In this document: piece after piece, positions 1-18,989 of the stretch
How positions within the stretch are numbered: position 1 is the first letter of the stretch
Layout: the number at the start of each line of letters is the position of its first letter
NCBI GenBank assembly: GCA_009731375.1
Contig: BJOX01000089.1
Location: 1,015,264-1,068,228 of the forward strand
Source: Paulinella micropora
Lineage: Eukaryota; Cercozoa; Imbricatea; Euglyphida
Length of the DNA: 52,965 bases
Direction: 5' to 3'
The notes under the pieces: model-generated
Told to the model about the DNA's origin: nothing
Seen by the model: the letters and a program-made list of their open reading frames with translations, nothing else
The model's database searches: none
Position numbers and translations under genes: made by a program

Positions 1-784
1 CCCCCCCCCCCCCCCCCCCCCCTCTTCCCAAGGTCGCTTTACCTCTCATTCTCACATGCACAACTTGTACAGCCTTGGAGCAATCTCAGCCATTCACTTT
101 GGTGCCGGCGAATTCGCTTCGGGTACGTACAGTTGCGGGGCTGGGGTTCCCGGGGGAGGGCCGCCCGGACCCCCCCTTTCCACAGTCGACAGGTTACGCC
201 CTATTGCCGGAGGTAACCAACATAAACCCTTTCGACACAACTCTTAGAGCCTTGGAGCATTCTCAGCCATTCATTTTGGTGCCGGCTAATTCGCGTGGGT
301 TACGTACAATTGCCGGTCTGGGGTTCCCGGGGGGAGGCCCCCCGGACCCACCCTTCCCCGTCGACAGGGTACGTTCAATTGCCGGAGGTACCAGAACGCA
401 GGTGTAAGCTCTGGTGGCACAAAAACCTAAAATCTCTGGTTTTTGTGCCACCCGGCACCAAAACTTTTGGATCTCCGAAGAGAGCTCACCGAGAGGTGTC
501 GGGTACACCAAACATCAGCCTCAAACTCCCTCTGGTGTGCGCGAACGGCGCCTGGTGGCGCAAAAACCTGAATGTTTTGGTTTTTACGTCACCGGGCACC
601 ACAATTTTTATATTTTCGAAGAGAGCTCATCAAGATACACCAAATATCAGCCGCTAAATCCCTCTGGTGTGCACAAACGGAGCCTGGTGGCACAAAGACC
701 TCAATTTTCTGGTTTGTGTGCCACCCGCGACCAAGCTGGTACGTACAATTGCAGGGCTTGGGTTCTCGGGGGGAGGGCCCCCCG

Positions 785-848
<64 letters not shown>

Positions 849-900
849 TTCCCCGTCGACAGGGTACGTTCAATTGCAGGAGGTACCGGCAAGTACTCCC
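1..900. repeat. C-rich dispersed repeat family, head part
   Basis: The stretch repeats variants of one module: GGTACGTNCAATTGC, a GGGCTGGGGTTCCCGGGGGAGG block, CCCGGACCCCCC, then CGACAGGGTACG, with interspersed GGTGGCACAAAAACCT segments. The same modules recur at 39180-39540, so this is a dispersed repeat. Poly-C occurs at 1-22 and 789-848. The open frames here are proline- or glycine-rich translations of the repeat and I do not call them genes. Confidence 0.8.
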
Positions 901-906
901 AAAAAA

Positions 907-1053
907 CAAGGAATTTGGCATTCAGGACACTCCCCTAACGCAAATTTTTGCGCAAATTCCAAAAAAACTATATCAGCATCATGCTGATATGGTTTTTTGG
1001 AATTCACGTAAACATTTGCGGTAGGGGAGTGTCCTCAATGCCGAAATTCCTTG
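907..1053. repeat. Large palindrome 1 (inverted repeat)
   Basis: Arms at about 907-980 and 982-1053 are reverse complements with few mismatches and almost no spacer; the centre reads ATCAGCATCATGCTGAT. The arm sequence (GGCATTCAGGACACTCCCCT...) equals the first half of the ~180-bp unit that is directly tandem at 39561-40250. The DNA or its transcript could form a long hairpin. Confidence 0.85.
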
Positions 1054-1080
1054 TTTATTTGGCCTTTTGTTGCACCCCCT

Positions 1081-1248
1081 GTCCCTATAAATCACGGTTT
1101 GGGTGAACCAGGAGGAATTGGGAGCTCATATTGACAGGATGGCTAGCCCCACACTCGATGTTGATCAAGATCGAGTCTGGAGCTAGCCACCCTGCAAATA
1201 TGAGCTCCCAACTCCTCCTGGTTCATATAAACCATGATTTATAGGGAC
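1081..1248. repeat. Large palindrome 2 (inverted repeat)
   Basis: Arms run from CCCTATAAATCACGGTTT at 1083 to the complementary AAACCATGATTTATAGGG ending near 1246, with a short spacer around 1160-1165. The arms match the second half of the ~180-bp unit at 39561-40250 (AATATGAGCTCCCAACTCCTCC). Palindromes 1 and 2 therefore represent one unit folded back on itself twice. Confidence 0.85.
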
Positions 1249-1358
1249 AGTGGTGCGGAGATTGGGGGAAGGGGGGGGTGGGGGGGGGGGGGTTACACAA
1301 TTTCCATATTCCCCCTCCCCCCAAACCTCCCCACCCCCTACTCCTAACACCTTTCAGG

Positions 1359-1395
<37 letters not shown>

Positions 1396-1663
1396 GTGCT
1401 TCTCTGTCAATGGCTGATGCATTTCTGCACATGCGCCTCCATCGTCTCACCCGTGAGGGGAGTACGAAGAATTGACGATAAGCTCTAATGACACCCCCGC
1501 AAGGGCAGTTCCAACACTTCCAGACGGGCCGGTATGTTCAATGAAAATACTGGTCCAGAAATAGACCGGTATGTTCAATGAAAATACTGGTGGCACCGAC
1601 GGGAATCGAACTGGCGACAGGGCCCAGATGGTAGAACTTGACCACTGGGCTATCACGGTGTCC
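1396..1663 (-). mobile_element. tRNA-derived SINE, copy 1
   Basis: Read on the minus strand it starts GGACACCGTGATAGCCCAGTGG, containing an A-box-like TAGCCCAGTGGTCAAG and a B-box AGTTCGATTCC followed by a tRNA-like GTCGGTGCCACCA. A ~170-bp non-tRNA body and a 3' (ATT)n tail follow. Both promoter boxes are intact. This copy carries an internal duplication of about 37 bp (GGTATGTTCAATGAAAATAC occurs twice, near 1530 and 1569). Six more copies lie in the window. Confidence 0.85.
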
Positions 1664-1743
<80 letters not shown>

Positions 1744-1745
1744 TA

Positions 1746-1976
1746 GTTATTCTCTTTCAATGGCTGATGCAAATCTGCACATGCGCCTCCATCGTCTCAC
1801 CCGTGAGGGGAGTACGAAGAATTGACGATAGGCATTAATGACACCCCCGCTCGGGCAGTTCCAACACTTCCAGACGGACCGGTATGTTCAATGAAAATAC
1901 TGGTGGCACCGACGGGAATCGAACTGGCGACAGGGCCCAGGTGGTAGAACTTGACCACTGAGCTATCACGGTGTCC
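1746..1976 (-). mobile_element. tRNA-derived SINE, copy 2
   Basis: Same family as 1396-1663, same orientation, without the internal duplication. The A-box and B-box equivalents are present and both sides are (AAT)n. Point differences from copy 1 show an independent insertion or an old duplication. Confidence 0.85.
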
Positions 1977-2050
<74 letters not shown>

Positions 2051-2083
2051 TACAATAATAATAATAATAATAATAATAATTAC

Positions 2084-2121
<38 letters not shown>

Positions 2122-2156
2122 CAACAATAATAATAATAAAGTAGTAACAATAGTAA

Positions 2157-2213
<57 letters not shown>

Positions 2214-2237
2214 AAGTAGTAGTAGTAGCAGTAGTAT

Positions 2238-2280
<43 letters not shown>

Positions 2281-2281
2281 G

Positions 2282-2324
<43 letters not shown>

Positions 2325-2365
2325 GAGTAGTAGTAGTAGTAGGAGTAGTAGGAGTAGTAGTTAGA
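1977..2365. repeat. (AAT)n then (GTA)n microsatellites
   Basis: About 160 bp of AAT repeat (interrupted by TAC and AAC units) runs into about 210 bp of GTA repeat with short GTG and AGG interruptions. It has no coding meaning; translations are homopolymers. Confidence 0.95.
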
Positions 2366-3262
2366 ATAATGTAAGTATAATTTCCAGCTGAGCTTGCCTT
2401 TCCTGATGAGTTGCTAGTCCAGCCCCTCTTCAGCTGTCGTCTCTGTCTGCGCCTAGGTGTCCTCGTTCTGCCATCTCTTCGTTACCTCGTCCCTCTTTCC
2501 CCTACCCAATTCCTCTGCGGTCCCAACTTTGCCTCCTTACTTGACTTCCCTACTCCTAAAAGCAAAGCAGTTCGCAACGTCTCTGCCTCCTTCTCTTTCA
2601 GCGCCCCAGCCGCGTGATAATGAGCCAGCCTTGTCCATTACCATTTCCCTTTTTGAAGAAGACACCAATAAGAACCATGTAGTGTCGTCACACAAGCCTA
2701 CATCGCAGAACTTCGCAAGCCCAGCCCTGTTGATCCCCACCTCAATCCCTTCGCTTCATCTGCTGGGCTCAGTATGTGCCACAGTGGTGGTAACTTTCGT
2801 TTGGAGAGGGAACAGACATGTTTGCATATGCACATTTACATATTTTTGTGTTATATTGCGTGATGCAGTTAAGGTTTGTAGTTTGCATTTGGGTTACATA
2901 TTTTTTCTGCCACACAAACGTGTAAGTTGGTAGCAGATAGGCGGACAAAGAGGTGGGCAGCGAGATGAATCCATAGGCGCATGGATGAATGGATGCATAG
3001 ATAATGATGGTTAGGTAGGAAAACATACCAGGGGCGTGTGCCAAAAGGAGATGATGGCCTGTCACGATGAGGTTTCGGGATTTCATGCTCGTTGTGAGTT
3101 ACCTTCTACAACCTCGACTTCATCAACCATTTGCATCACGGACTCGGTCGAGAGATGGTCGCCTGTTAGCCCTGCGCTGCGCGCGATCAAGGGCGGACAC
3201 AAAACCGTCAATATAGGAGATAGTTGGATGTGAACCCCAGGCTGAGTAGAGACCGTCTCCAG
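2366..3262. other. Unique-looking DNA, no gene recognised
   Basis: Moderately GC-rich patches occur at 2395-2740 and 3050-3235. Open frames of up to 158 codons exist on the plus strand and short ones on the minus strand, but I see no family motif, no convincing start and no paired splice sites. A real exon may be hidden here, for instance a minus-strand terminal exon near 3125-3235. Confidence 0.5.
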
Positions 3263-3310
3263 GGATAGATAGACAGATAGATAGACAGATAGATAGACAG
3301 ATAGATAGAC

Positions 3311-3353
<43 letters not shown>

Positions 3354-3358
3354 CAGAC

Positions 3359-3416
<58 letters not shown>
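3263..3416. repeat. (GATA)n microsatellite
   Basis: About 150 bp of GATA repeat with GACA interruptions at its left end. The serial GATA/GACA switch recurs at many other tracts in the window. Confidence 0.97.
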
Positions 3417-5598
3417 TTGGGACATGTATGTATGAACTCATGTGTTGTGTATATATTTGCGTGGAATCTACGCTGCTAAAGTTTGAACACATAAACATAC
3501 AAATGCACACCAAAAACGTTCACAGCTCCCACAAATGGGAAAAGTAAATGTGCATTCTTTCACGCTCTAACATTTTAGGTGTTTTATCTCCTCGGTGGGA
3601 GATCCCTCGCCTTCACGCCGTACAAACCCTTTCCCTTGATTGCTTTGTATTTCGGCAGAATAGCTGCCACCTTCCTTTCCCGCCTTCGCCCCTTTCTCAC
3701 CATTCGATTTCCTTCCCCATGACCATCATCGAATTCTCCGCATGTGACCGACGTTTGGTTGTAGATCGTCCCTACGTTCGGTCGGAGCTTTCGGACGGTC
3801 CGTACAGCACGGCTGGTTTGGTGGCTTACTGTGTTGTGTTCGTCTGTGTGTCTGTTGTGGGGAGGGTTGCTCAGCAAAAGAAAAATGTAGAATGTTGCAG
3901 TATCATGTCGTGTGGTCTCATTTTTTGTTTCTTTACATGCTATCTCTTTGATTTGTTCGTTGTTGTCTTGCTGCCTTATGATTCCGTCTGCATATGTAGA
4001 GGGTGGAAGAAATGTAGGAATGTAATGAATCCCTGGAATTTCAATAGTACTGCTTATGAATCCCTGAAAGTCCAATATTGAGCACAGGAAGAAAGAAAAA
4101 ATGCAAGGGAAAGTACTGAGAAAGGAAAAGACATCGTGCTTTTAGTTGGGCTCTTTCTTTCCTCTCTAGTACATCCCGTTCGCTTGAAGCTTCCTTGAAT
4201 TACGCAAGTGCAGAAGAAAGGAAATCCATCATAGGTACTAAGACTGCTTTCCTTTGTTTTTCCTGTTTTTTCTTTTTCTTCCTGCGACAGAGACAAAAAA
4301 TGCAAGGGCAGTTCTGTTCTCCTCTTTTTTCTAGTTCTTCTCCATCTCATGAGAGTCGCTGACAATTTTGCCCTTTGAATGCATGCGACGAACGCAAACG
4401 TACTGCTGTGACCAGCACTCGGACGACGTCATGGCTGCCATACATGCGGTCTCTTCCTTGCTCTCTTCTTCGTCCATACTATTGTTTGCATTGGAGGCTC
4501 CGAATTTTGCTGCTGTTGTTATCGTTTTTCGTGTGGTTAGTTCTTTTTGAGCTATGACATATTTACCGCGTGCATGCATGCAATTGCTTGAAACAGATGG
4601 GTATTAATGGGGCATAGACTGGCAAATTATTATACAGATAGAGAAGAATAAACCAATGTTTTTGAGAGGAAACGAGCTCTATGACATGCATACCTTGAAT
4701 GAGGTTGTTGCTAAATCTCACAATCTAATTCGTAGTCTTTAGGATTTCATGCAACTATTTACAGTTAGATTTTGGATTGCAGGGATTATGTTTTCATACC
4801 CTTGACAGCGAGACATTCTTGCAGTGCAAGTAGTTGTTGCGGACCTACACATGGTGGACTGCAGGGCAGCGGCCGCTGGACGGATGGATCGCGGACCACC
4901 AGCCGCCGGTCAAAGACACCAAGCTCATCAATGACCTCTGGTTCAGCTGTACGGTTCTGGTTGCGGTTCCATGCTACAAAAGTTTTGTAATACTTATCTA
5001 AGCATACATTCAAAACATTCCTATTGACTGAACGTAAACTCTGTCAGTCCTTATAATTCATTTACTTGAAGTCTCACTTCGTAGGTATAATAAGCTCATT
5101 GGCCGTCAAATCAAGCAAAGGTAAAGCAGATACGCAGAAAAATACGTGCATAAATACGTAATCGGTATAATATTTGCATATATAAATATGCTTGCGTGCA
5201 TAGCTATAAAATTATGCATGTCTAGCTTTGTATGTACCATGATTTGTGTATTACATGGTATGCATTTTTACATCTTTTTATGTATACGTATAATATGGGT
5301 ATATAATAGATAATATTACGTTATTTATGCATCGGTTTTCATTTTGTGAGAGAGATTATCGTTCTCAAGTGCATATGTCCTACGTGTATGTATATAATAA
5401 AAGTAGCAGTGTACGGATATTTGCCTTGCTGCATCTTCGCGACGTCCTAGTGCCTTCCATCTTCTAATTTCTCATGTACACATTCCACGTCACTGTCCCC
5501 CCCCCCCCCCCCTTTTTTTTTTTTGNNNNNNNNNNCCCCCCCCCCCCCCCTTTTTTTTTTCGGAGCACGTCAGAGACACGTTATGTAAATGGTTGCAG
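3417..5598. other. No recognised gene; 10-N gap inside C/T homopolymers
   Basis: A 177-codon plus frame at 3548-4081 has no recognisable motif and an antisense frame of similar length, so I do not call it. A GC-rich island at 4840-4940 (containing GCGGCCGC) stands out from AT-rich surroundings and could be an exon, but no frame is convincing. From 4990 to 5460 the DNA is AT-rich. A 10-N gap at 5526-5535 sits between C14/T12 and C15/T10 runs. Confidence 0.5.
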
Positions 5599-6195
5599 GT
5601 TCTATCCGCAATGTTCGACTTGCTCGCAAAAGCAGTCCGTAGCAGTGCATATGTCCACGAATGCCGCCGTCACTCACTACTTCTCTCTGCGTCTTTTTCA
5701 TTTCGGGGTAAACTTTCATCCTTTGGTTGTACTGTGGGAGAGAATTTGATTTTGTATGATCGATGACTTTGTCGCAAATCTTGCATCAGCCCGAGCAATC
5801 TGCAAGGTTGCAGCAAACGACTCTAAATTTCATGGATTTATGACTAGAATTTGAATATAGTGGCGAATTAAACGTGGTACTCTATGTTCCTGTGGTAGGC
5901 AGGAATCACATCCCCGCTGTGCCATACTTACATCGTGCAAACCCTGGACACGCTTCAGTCCGCTGCTTGATCGTTAATGACCTGCTGAGCAGGGCAAAAC
6001 TGTGACTGGAATGTGAACGTTGGCGTGACTTGGAAATACACCCCCGGAGCAAGGAAAGAATGAAAATATTTCTTAGTGAAAGATGGCAGTGTGCAGGCTA
6101 CTGCTCAAAAGAATGCCAGAAAAGGGACTGGAAGGACCACAAGGGCACTTGTAAAAATCATGATCGTGTGCGAGCTGATTTTACGAGAAAAATTA
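5599..6195 (+). CDS. Probable MYND zinc-finger protein, two-exon fragment
   Basis: The segment at 6077-6195 begins after a 3' splice site (ATTTCTTAG) and encodes ERWQCAGYCSKECQKRDW, then KDHKGTCK. This is the YCS-x-ECQ-x2-DW-x2-HK-x2-C half of a MYND zinc finger, a protein-interaction module of chromatin and signalling proteins. A candidate preceding exon, 5599-5652, follows GGTTGCAG and encodes FYPQCSTCSQKQSVAVH, which would supply the first C-x2-C; the phases agree (AT + T). A donor GTACGT follows at 6196. The finger is shorter than usual between its first and second Cys pairs. Start, end and the rest of the gene are not found, so it could also be a decayed copy. The family call for the second exon is good; the exon pairing is tentative. 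Confidence 0.55.
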
Positions 6196-7127
6196 GTACG
6201 TCAACTACTTTGCCTCCGGGACCGGTTTTCGGCTTTACCGTAGTTTGGGCACAACCGACTCTGCGTCCCAATGGATTTTCTTCCTCGCTTCCGTTTCGAT
6301 ACGTTCATTTCGAGTTTCTGCAGACTTGATCTTGGACATGACTTTAAACTGTACCAACTCATGTTCTTTTGACGTACCTTTCTTACTTCATCAATGCTTC
6401 CTCCCGATTCGCTTCAAGTTCTGCTTTCTCTTTCTGTTCAATTATTCTTCTTTATTCTCTCTCTTGTCTTCGATGTCCCAATTTTCACCCCCCCCCCCCT
6501 CCTTTGACAACCTCATTTTCTTTACGCAAGCACTTTTTTAATAGAATACTTGCCACTCGTAGAGCTGAGTGGGAAGCAGAAGAGATATTAATAAAATGGA
6601 AGAGGTATTAATATCAAGAGATACAAAAGAGAAAACATCATTGAAGTGTTGGAAAAAAAATCTAGTTTTTCCTCTCTTCCCCATTGCTTTTTACGTTCAA
6701 GTTCCCTTTGCAAATGATTACCGGTAGTCTGCTGTTTTCTGTCAGGCGACATTATTCATGCTAAGTAGTATTATATACAAACATTTCTGAGCCAGCTTAA
6801 TATTATGTGGCTGAATCCACAATCTGAATATTATTAATAATATGTCTATGTGACCGGATCGAATCTTGAACTGTGACAGGTATATTATTAATATAATTTA
6901 CAGTATTGTATTATTAATAGTAAATACATATTGATAAATATCAAAAATGACAAATAAATAAATAAATAAATAGGAAAATTATTTTTTACGCAAGCACTGT
7001 TTTAATAGCCTCGGAATACTTATTATTAATAATACACTCGGTAGTATAGCTGAGTGTGAAGCAGAAGGGGGGGTTAGTTTAAGTATTCGGACGCCACGGT
7101 AAAAACAGAAAACGGGAGGAGGAAGAG
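6196..7127. other. AT-rich DNA, nothing recognised
   Basis: Pyrimidine-rich stretches (6370-6540) and TATTAATA-rich stretches (6780-6960) contain no coding motif. A short (AAAT)n lies at 6949-6971. The segment could be intron or 3' flank of the MYND gene fragment. Confidence 0.5.
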
Positions 7128-7250
7128 GAGGAGGAGGAGGATGAGGAGGAGAAGAAGAAAGAAGAAGAAGAAGAAGAAGAAGAAGAAGAAGAAGAAGAAG
7201 AAGAAGAAGAAGAAGAAGAAGAAGAAGAAGAAGAAGAAGAAGAAGAAGAA

Positions 7251-7291
<41 letters not shown>

Positions 7292-7379
7292 AAGAAGGAA
7301 GAAGAAAGAAAAGGAAGAAGAAGAAAAGGAAGAAGAAGAAGAAGAAGAAGAAGAAGAAGAAGAAGAAGAAGAAGAAGAA
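7128..7379. repeat. (GAA)n polypurine tract, about 250 bp
   Basis: The tract is almost uninterrupted purine on the plus strand, mostly GAA with GGA, GAAA and GGAA variants. Mirror-symmetric polypurine tracts of this length can form intramolecular triplex (H-DNA). The Lys/Arg- and Ser-rich open frames across it are artefacts of the repeat. Confidence 0.95.
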
Positions 7380-7617
7380 TTCTCAACTGCAAGATTTGTT
7401 TCCAACTTAGTTGTGCGCAAGCACATCACAGGAGAGGCTTGGAGTGTTCAGGGAAGGAAGAGGAAGAGTCACAGTAAGTGACGTTTGGGCTGGAGGGCAC
7501 AGAGGATAAAGGGAGGGAACAGGTGGTTCACATTCTCCCAAAGCCCATCCATTAATATTAGGTGAAAGCACAGCCATGCCAACAGAAGGTCGTGCATGGT
7601 ATGGCACGAGTCACGGT

Positions 7618-12359
<4,742 letters not shown>

Positions 12360-12667
12360 CTGTCGCGGTGCCCTCTTTGAGTGGTGTCCTCAGCGACCTG
12401 TCGAGAAAACAAATCAGCGGCCGGGCGAGGAAAAAGACAAAAGAAGTTAGTTAACAGGGCATATGAAAATCATGAGTCATGAGAACCAAAATGAAAGAAA
12501 GCAACAAGAGGGACCCAGGTTGAGTGCTACGTGTTCCTGTGGTAGTTCTTGTCTATGTAGGTCGATTTTTTTTGGATTTGAACGGTCCATTAACCTACTG
12601 ACCTGAGGTCCTGTTTTGCCAATATTACCTTGACCTGATTCGCAGGGAGAAGAAGGAGAGGGGAAAC
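12360..12667. promoter_or_regulatory. Probable bidirectional promoter
   Basis: The 308 bp between the ATG3 start (12359, minus) and the ATG of the next gene (12668, plus) must hold both 5' UTRs and promoters. I see no clear TATA box. This is inferred from gene layout only. Confidence 0.5.
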
Positions 12668-13316
12668 ATGTCTCAGCGAAATGGAACGGTGATTCCTCAG
12701 GGAAATCGAACAGTAGAGCTCTTGCAGCTGAGCGAGATGGGAAAGCAAACCAAAGTGAGTCTTTTCCTGCTGCCTCTACCTCCGTACATGCCCATTTCAA
12801 GGATCAGTCACCAAAAATCTTAATTTGCCCACTTCAACAAGAAAACTTGCCAGTTTGTTTCTTGCTCTTAATGAAATCATTAATAACTGGATAGAGTGTG
12901 GCTGTCAGAATGAAACAAAAACCACTTGCGTTCTGTTTGTTTGTTTGTTTGTTCCTTCCTTCAATTGATTAATTGATTTATAACTGGATGGAGCTTGTTT
13001 GTTTGTTTGTTTGTTTGTTTCTTTGTTTGTTTGTTTCTTTGTTTGTTTCTTTGTTTGTTTGTTTGTTTGTTTGTTTTGTTTGTTTGTTTGTTTGTTCCTT
13101 CAATTAATTAATAATTAGTTTGTTTACAAATTGTTGCTTTTTATTTATTTATTTATTCATTCGTTCATTCATTTATTTATTTATTTATTTTATTTATTTA
13201 TTTATTTTTATTTGTTTATTTATTTATTTATTTATTTATTTTCATTTAATTTTTATTTATCATTTATTCATTCATTTATTCATTCATTCATTCCATTCAT
13301 TCATTCATTCATTCAT

Positions 13317-13367
<51 letters not shown>

Positions 13368-13879
13368 TTTTTTATTTATTTATTATATTTTCCTACTTCA
13401 TTTTATTTATTTTACTTACTTCATTTATTTATTTTATTTATTTTATTTATTTTATTTATTTTATTTATTTTATTTATTTTATTTATTTTATTTATTTTAT
13501 TTATTTTATTTATTTTATTTATTTTATTTATTTTATTTATTTTATTATTTTATTTATTTTATTTATTCCTTTATTTATTATTTCATTTATTTCATTTTTA
13601 TTTTATTTTATTATTTTATTTATTTTATTTATTTTATTTATTTTATGTATTTTATGTATTTTATTTTATTTATTTATTTATTTATTATTTTATTATTTTT
13701 TATTATTTTTATTTCTTTATTATTTATTATTATTTTTTGTTATTTATTGTTATTTATTCTTTATTCTTATTTATTCTATTTATTTTATTCGAAGTCTTAA
13801 AAAAAAATGTCACCACACCTTTCACGTTGTCGTTTCTGGACCATCCACCTCATCTATCTATCCATCTATCTATCTATCC

Positions 13880-13914
<35 letters not shown>

Positions 13915-13962
13915 CATCTATCTATCTATCTATCCATCCATCCATCCATCTATCTATCTATC

Positions 13963-13993
<31 letters not shown>

Positions 13994-14743
13994 CCAGATA
14001 GTTCCCGCCCGGTAACACTTCTGGTTAGGCCAAACGGAAGAAGTTTTGTCTCCACAACACCTCCTTCCTCAACTTTACGTGCATACATATATATATACAT
14101 ACATCATACACATACATACATGCATACGCATACGTACATATACATACATGCATACATACATACATACATACATACATACATACATACATTCATACATACA
14201 TGCATACATACATACATAGCATACATACATACATACATACATACAAACATGCATACATACATACATACATGCATACATACATGCATGCATACATACATAC
14301 ATACATACATACCTACATACATACATACATACATACATACATACATAAACCTACATACATAGATATATACATAACATACATACATACATACATACATAGA
14401 TACATACATACATACATACATACATACATACATACATAGATACATACATACATACATACATACATACATACATACATACATACATACTTACGTACGTACA
14501 CGTACGTACGTAACGTGTACGTACGTAACTTAACGTAACGTAACGTAACGTAACGCAACGCAACGCAACGTAACGTAACGTAACGTAACGTACGTACATG
14601 AAAGCATACATACATACATGCATACATACATACATACACATACATACATACATAAATTATCATACATACATACATTCATACAGTTTATCAAACTGCATGT
14701 ATGTATGTATGTATGTATGTATGCATGTATGTATGTATGTGCG

Positions 14744-14783
<40 letters not shown>

Positions 14784-15486
14784 GCTGTTGTTGTTGTTGT
14801 TGCTGCTGCTGCTGCTGTGTTGTTGATATATTTTTGTGTGTGTGGATGGTATTTCCTTTCTTATTCTTTCTTTTGACAAATACGCTGTGTATAATATTCA
14901 TGCATTTTCATGCATAGCATTTACGTAAATACATTTTTTTCTTTTCTCACTCTCATGTCCGCAGCTGGAGCCTGTGCTGTGCCTCTTCCGAGGTCCTCGC
15001 TCCGCGGATCAGCGCCGGGGCAACTTTTTCCAGCAGCGGCGCACTTGCTTTCGCTCCACGCATTCGTCTTCCCGTGGCTGGACTCTTTCCCACTTTTTCT
15101 CACGCACGCCTGCCCTTTTGTCTATTACATGGTCCTGGGCCCGGGGCTTTTTTTTGCAGCACCCCTTTACTTTCTTTCTGTGTCTAGTGTTGGTGTTCGG
15201 TCTGGTGTTGTGTCTCTTGGCGCTGAGCTGCGGGCGCTGTTGTGGTAGATGGCGAAGGACCGAACATGGCCGGCGAGCCACAGGGCCTGCCGAGTGGGAA
15301 AAGGACAACTATTATCACTGGTTGGATGTGAATCGCGAAGAAAGATCGTTTGAGGCCGGATACGACTACCACAGACTACCTGGGCGGCCCAAGCGCAAAT
15401 CCCGGCGCGTCTATGTGGAGGTGGTAAGAGACCAAGGTGGTGAAAAATCAAGTAACGAGAATGTCGGGGTCTCCAAAACTTTGTAA
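12668..15486 (+). CDS. Unknown protein, first exon and possible last exon
   Basis: Exon 12668-12754 has an ATG, 29 codons (starting [20 protein letters not shown]) and a consensus donor GTGAGT, in phase 0. The next acceptor-like site with a long open frame is at 14965 (after CATGTCCGCAG), running in phase 0 to a stop at 15486; AATAAA lies at 15765. That frame contains one hydrophobic segment ([20 protein letters not shown]) and a basic tail ([18 protein letters not shown]). The intervening 2.2 kb is microsatellite. Exon 1 looks real from its start and donor. The long exon is doubtful, because other frames through 14965-15250 are equally open and an internal intron ending at 15249 is possible. 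I do not recognise the product. Confidence 0.4.
12930..13800. repeat. (TTTG)n then (TTTA)n/(TTTAT)n tracts
   Basis: About 150 bp of TTTG and CTTTG repeats is followed by 660 bp of TTTA, TTCA and TTTTA variants. It is extremely T-rich on the plus strand. The 226- and 294-codon open frames here are pure repeat translation. Confidence 0.95.
13855..14820. repeat. (TCTA)n, (CATA)n, (AACGT)n, (TGTA)n, (TTG)n mosaic
   Basis: Successive tracts are TCTA (13855-13993), CATA/CATG (14085-14485), ACGTA then AACGT/AACGC (14485-14595), CATA (14605-14680), TGTA (14697-14740) and TTG/CTG (14745-14817). CATA and TGTA at the right end are complementary and can fold together. Confidence 0.95.
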
Positions 15487-15802
15487 GAACCAGGGCCGTA
15501 CGATAATTCAGCTAATTTAAATGAACTTATAAATGAACTTGAACGATAGAAGAGAAAAACTTTCAAATGCATTTGTATTAACAAGTAAACGTTTTTGTTT
15601 GGGGTCTGGCGGCCCTGACAGTGCCCAGCCGGGCTGCGACCGTCGCGGCCTGAAGTTTCAAGTAAGCTTAATTTTTATTCTGAATGTCAACTCAAGTTGA
15701 AATTCTGAATATTGAACATTGTGACTTTTCTGATCCATATGTAGTTAGCTTCTTATCAAAATGCTAATAAAGTTTTGCCTTATATTTTTTTTGTGAAATA
15801 TA

Positions 15803-15930
15803 TTGCTGACGACATTCAAGACAAAAAAATAATGAGTTTTTCATTTTTGAGTCAGTTTTTCGGTTTTCGTTGAAATCTTGGTTTTCATGTAATTTTCAGT
15901 TTTGAATGAAATTTTCAATTTTGTTTGGAA
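15803..15930 (+). repeat. Left terminal inverted repeat of the transposon
   Basis: The first 27 bp are identical to the reverse complement of the right end. After that, GGTTTTCGTTGAAATCTTGG pairs with GGTTTTGGTTGAAATCTTGG on the other side. The left copy has about 20 extra bases (CATTTTTGAGTCAGTTTTT) between the two blocks. Similarity fades near 15930. Confidence 0.75.
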
Positions 15931-16094
15931 CTTCAAGACGGTTGTTAACTTAATATTATTAATAATTTATTAATGAAAAACTTGATTTAGTTATTAATAC
16001 TACTAATTAACATTAAAAACATAGAAGATGAGCCAATATAATATTAATATGAGTTAGCAATCAGATGATTTGATATTTAATATCAGGAGGCGAG

Positions 16095-18454
<2,360 letters not shown>

Positions 18455-18989
18455 GTCCACACATTGAATTTGCAGGTTGGGAGGTGGTGAGATGGTACCT
18501 TTGGTTTTGGGACTAGTTTTGGGGTTGGTTAAATAAAAATTAGAAAGAAGGAAACATAATTGGTCCTGACTCGATTTGTTTGTCAAAAAAGTCAAGCAAA
18601 GAAACATATCAGGACAAAAAACAATTTTCCCCTGCAAATTCTTCCCGGCAAGGTGTGGTTTAGGGTTAGTAAGAGGCGTACGCGTGGCACGTACGCGTAG
18701 CACTCACAATTCAAGCAAACGACTGCCCAAGAAGCACTTTGATTTCTGCTGTGAAAGGTACCAACGCTAGCGAGTTCGCACCGCTTCACGTTGCAGGGCT
18801 GGTCTAGATCTGTTCACATAACAAGATTGTGCTTCTGCAGATGCCTAATTATCCATTGGAAAGCAAAGAAGACACTACTGACCTTTAAAAAAACGCAGCT
18901 GGACATGGGTCTGTGTATCTTTTTGTTTCTCTGCCTCTTTTTGCAGTGTCCTTGCCTGCCTTACCCATATCCTTGCCTGTTTACTGTAG

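Noticed and set aside
1580-1660. tRNA gene suggested by B-box and CCA-like end
   Set aside because: The tRNA-like part continues into a shared repeat body and tail and recurs seven times; it is a SINE, not a functional tRNA.
3548-4081. 177-codon plus frame with a hydrophobic C-terminal half
   Set aside because: Antisense is open over the same span, no family motif, no splice or start support.
13120-14015. Frames of 226 and 294 codons rich in Phe, Tyr, Leu and Ile
   Set aside because: Direct translation of TTTA and TCTA repeats; not membrane proteins.
14085-14480. CRISPR-like regular repeats in CATA tracts
   Set aside because: Spacing is that of a 4-bp microsatellite; there are no unique spacers and the DNA is eukaryotic.
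15780-15930. Two unrelated MITEs instead of one transposon
   Set aside because: Neither copy has its own opposite end within several hundred bases and both outer flanks are TA; still the main alternative to the 7-kb element.
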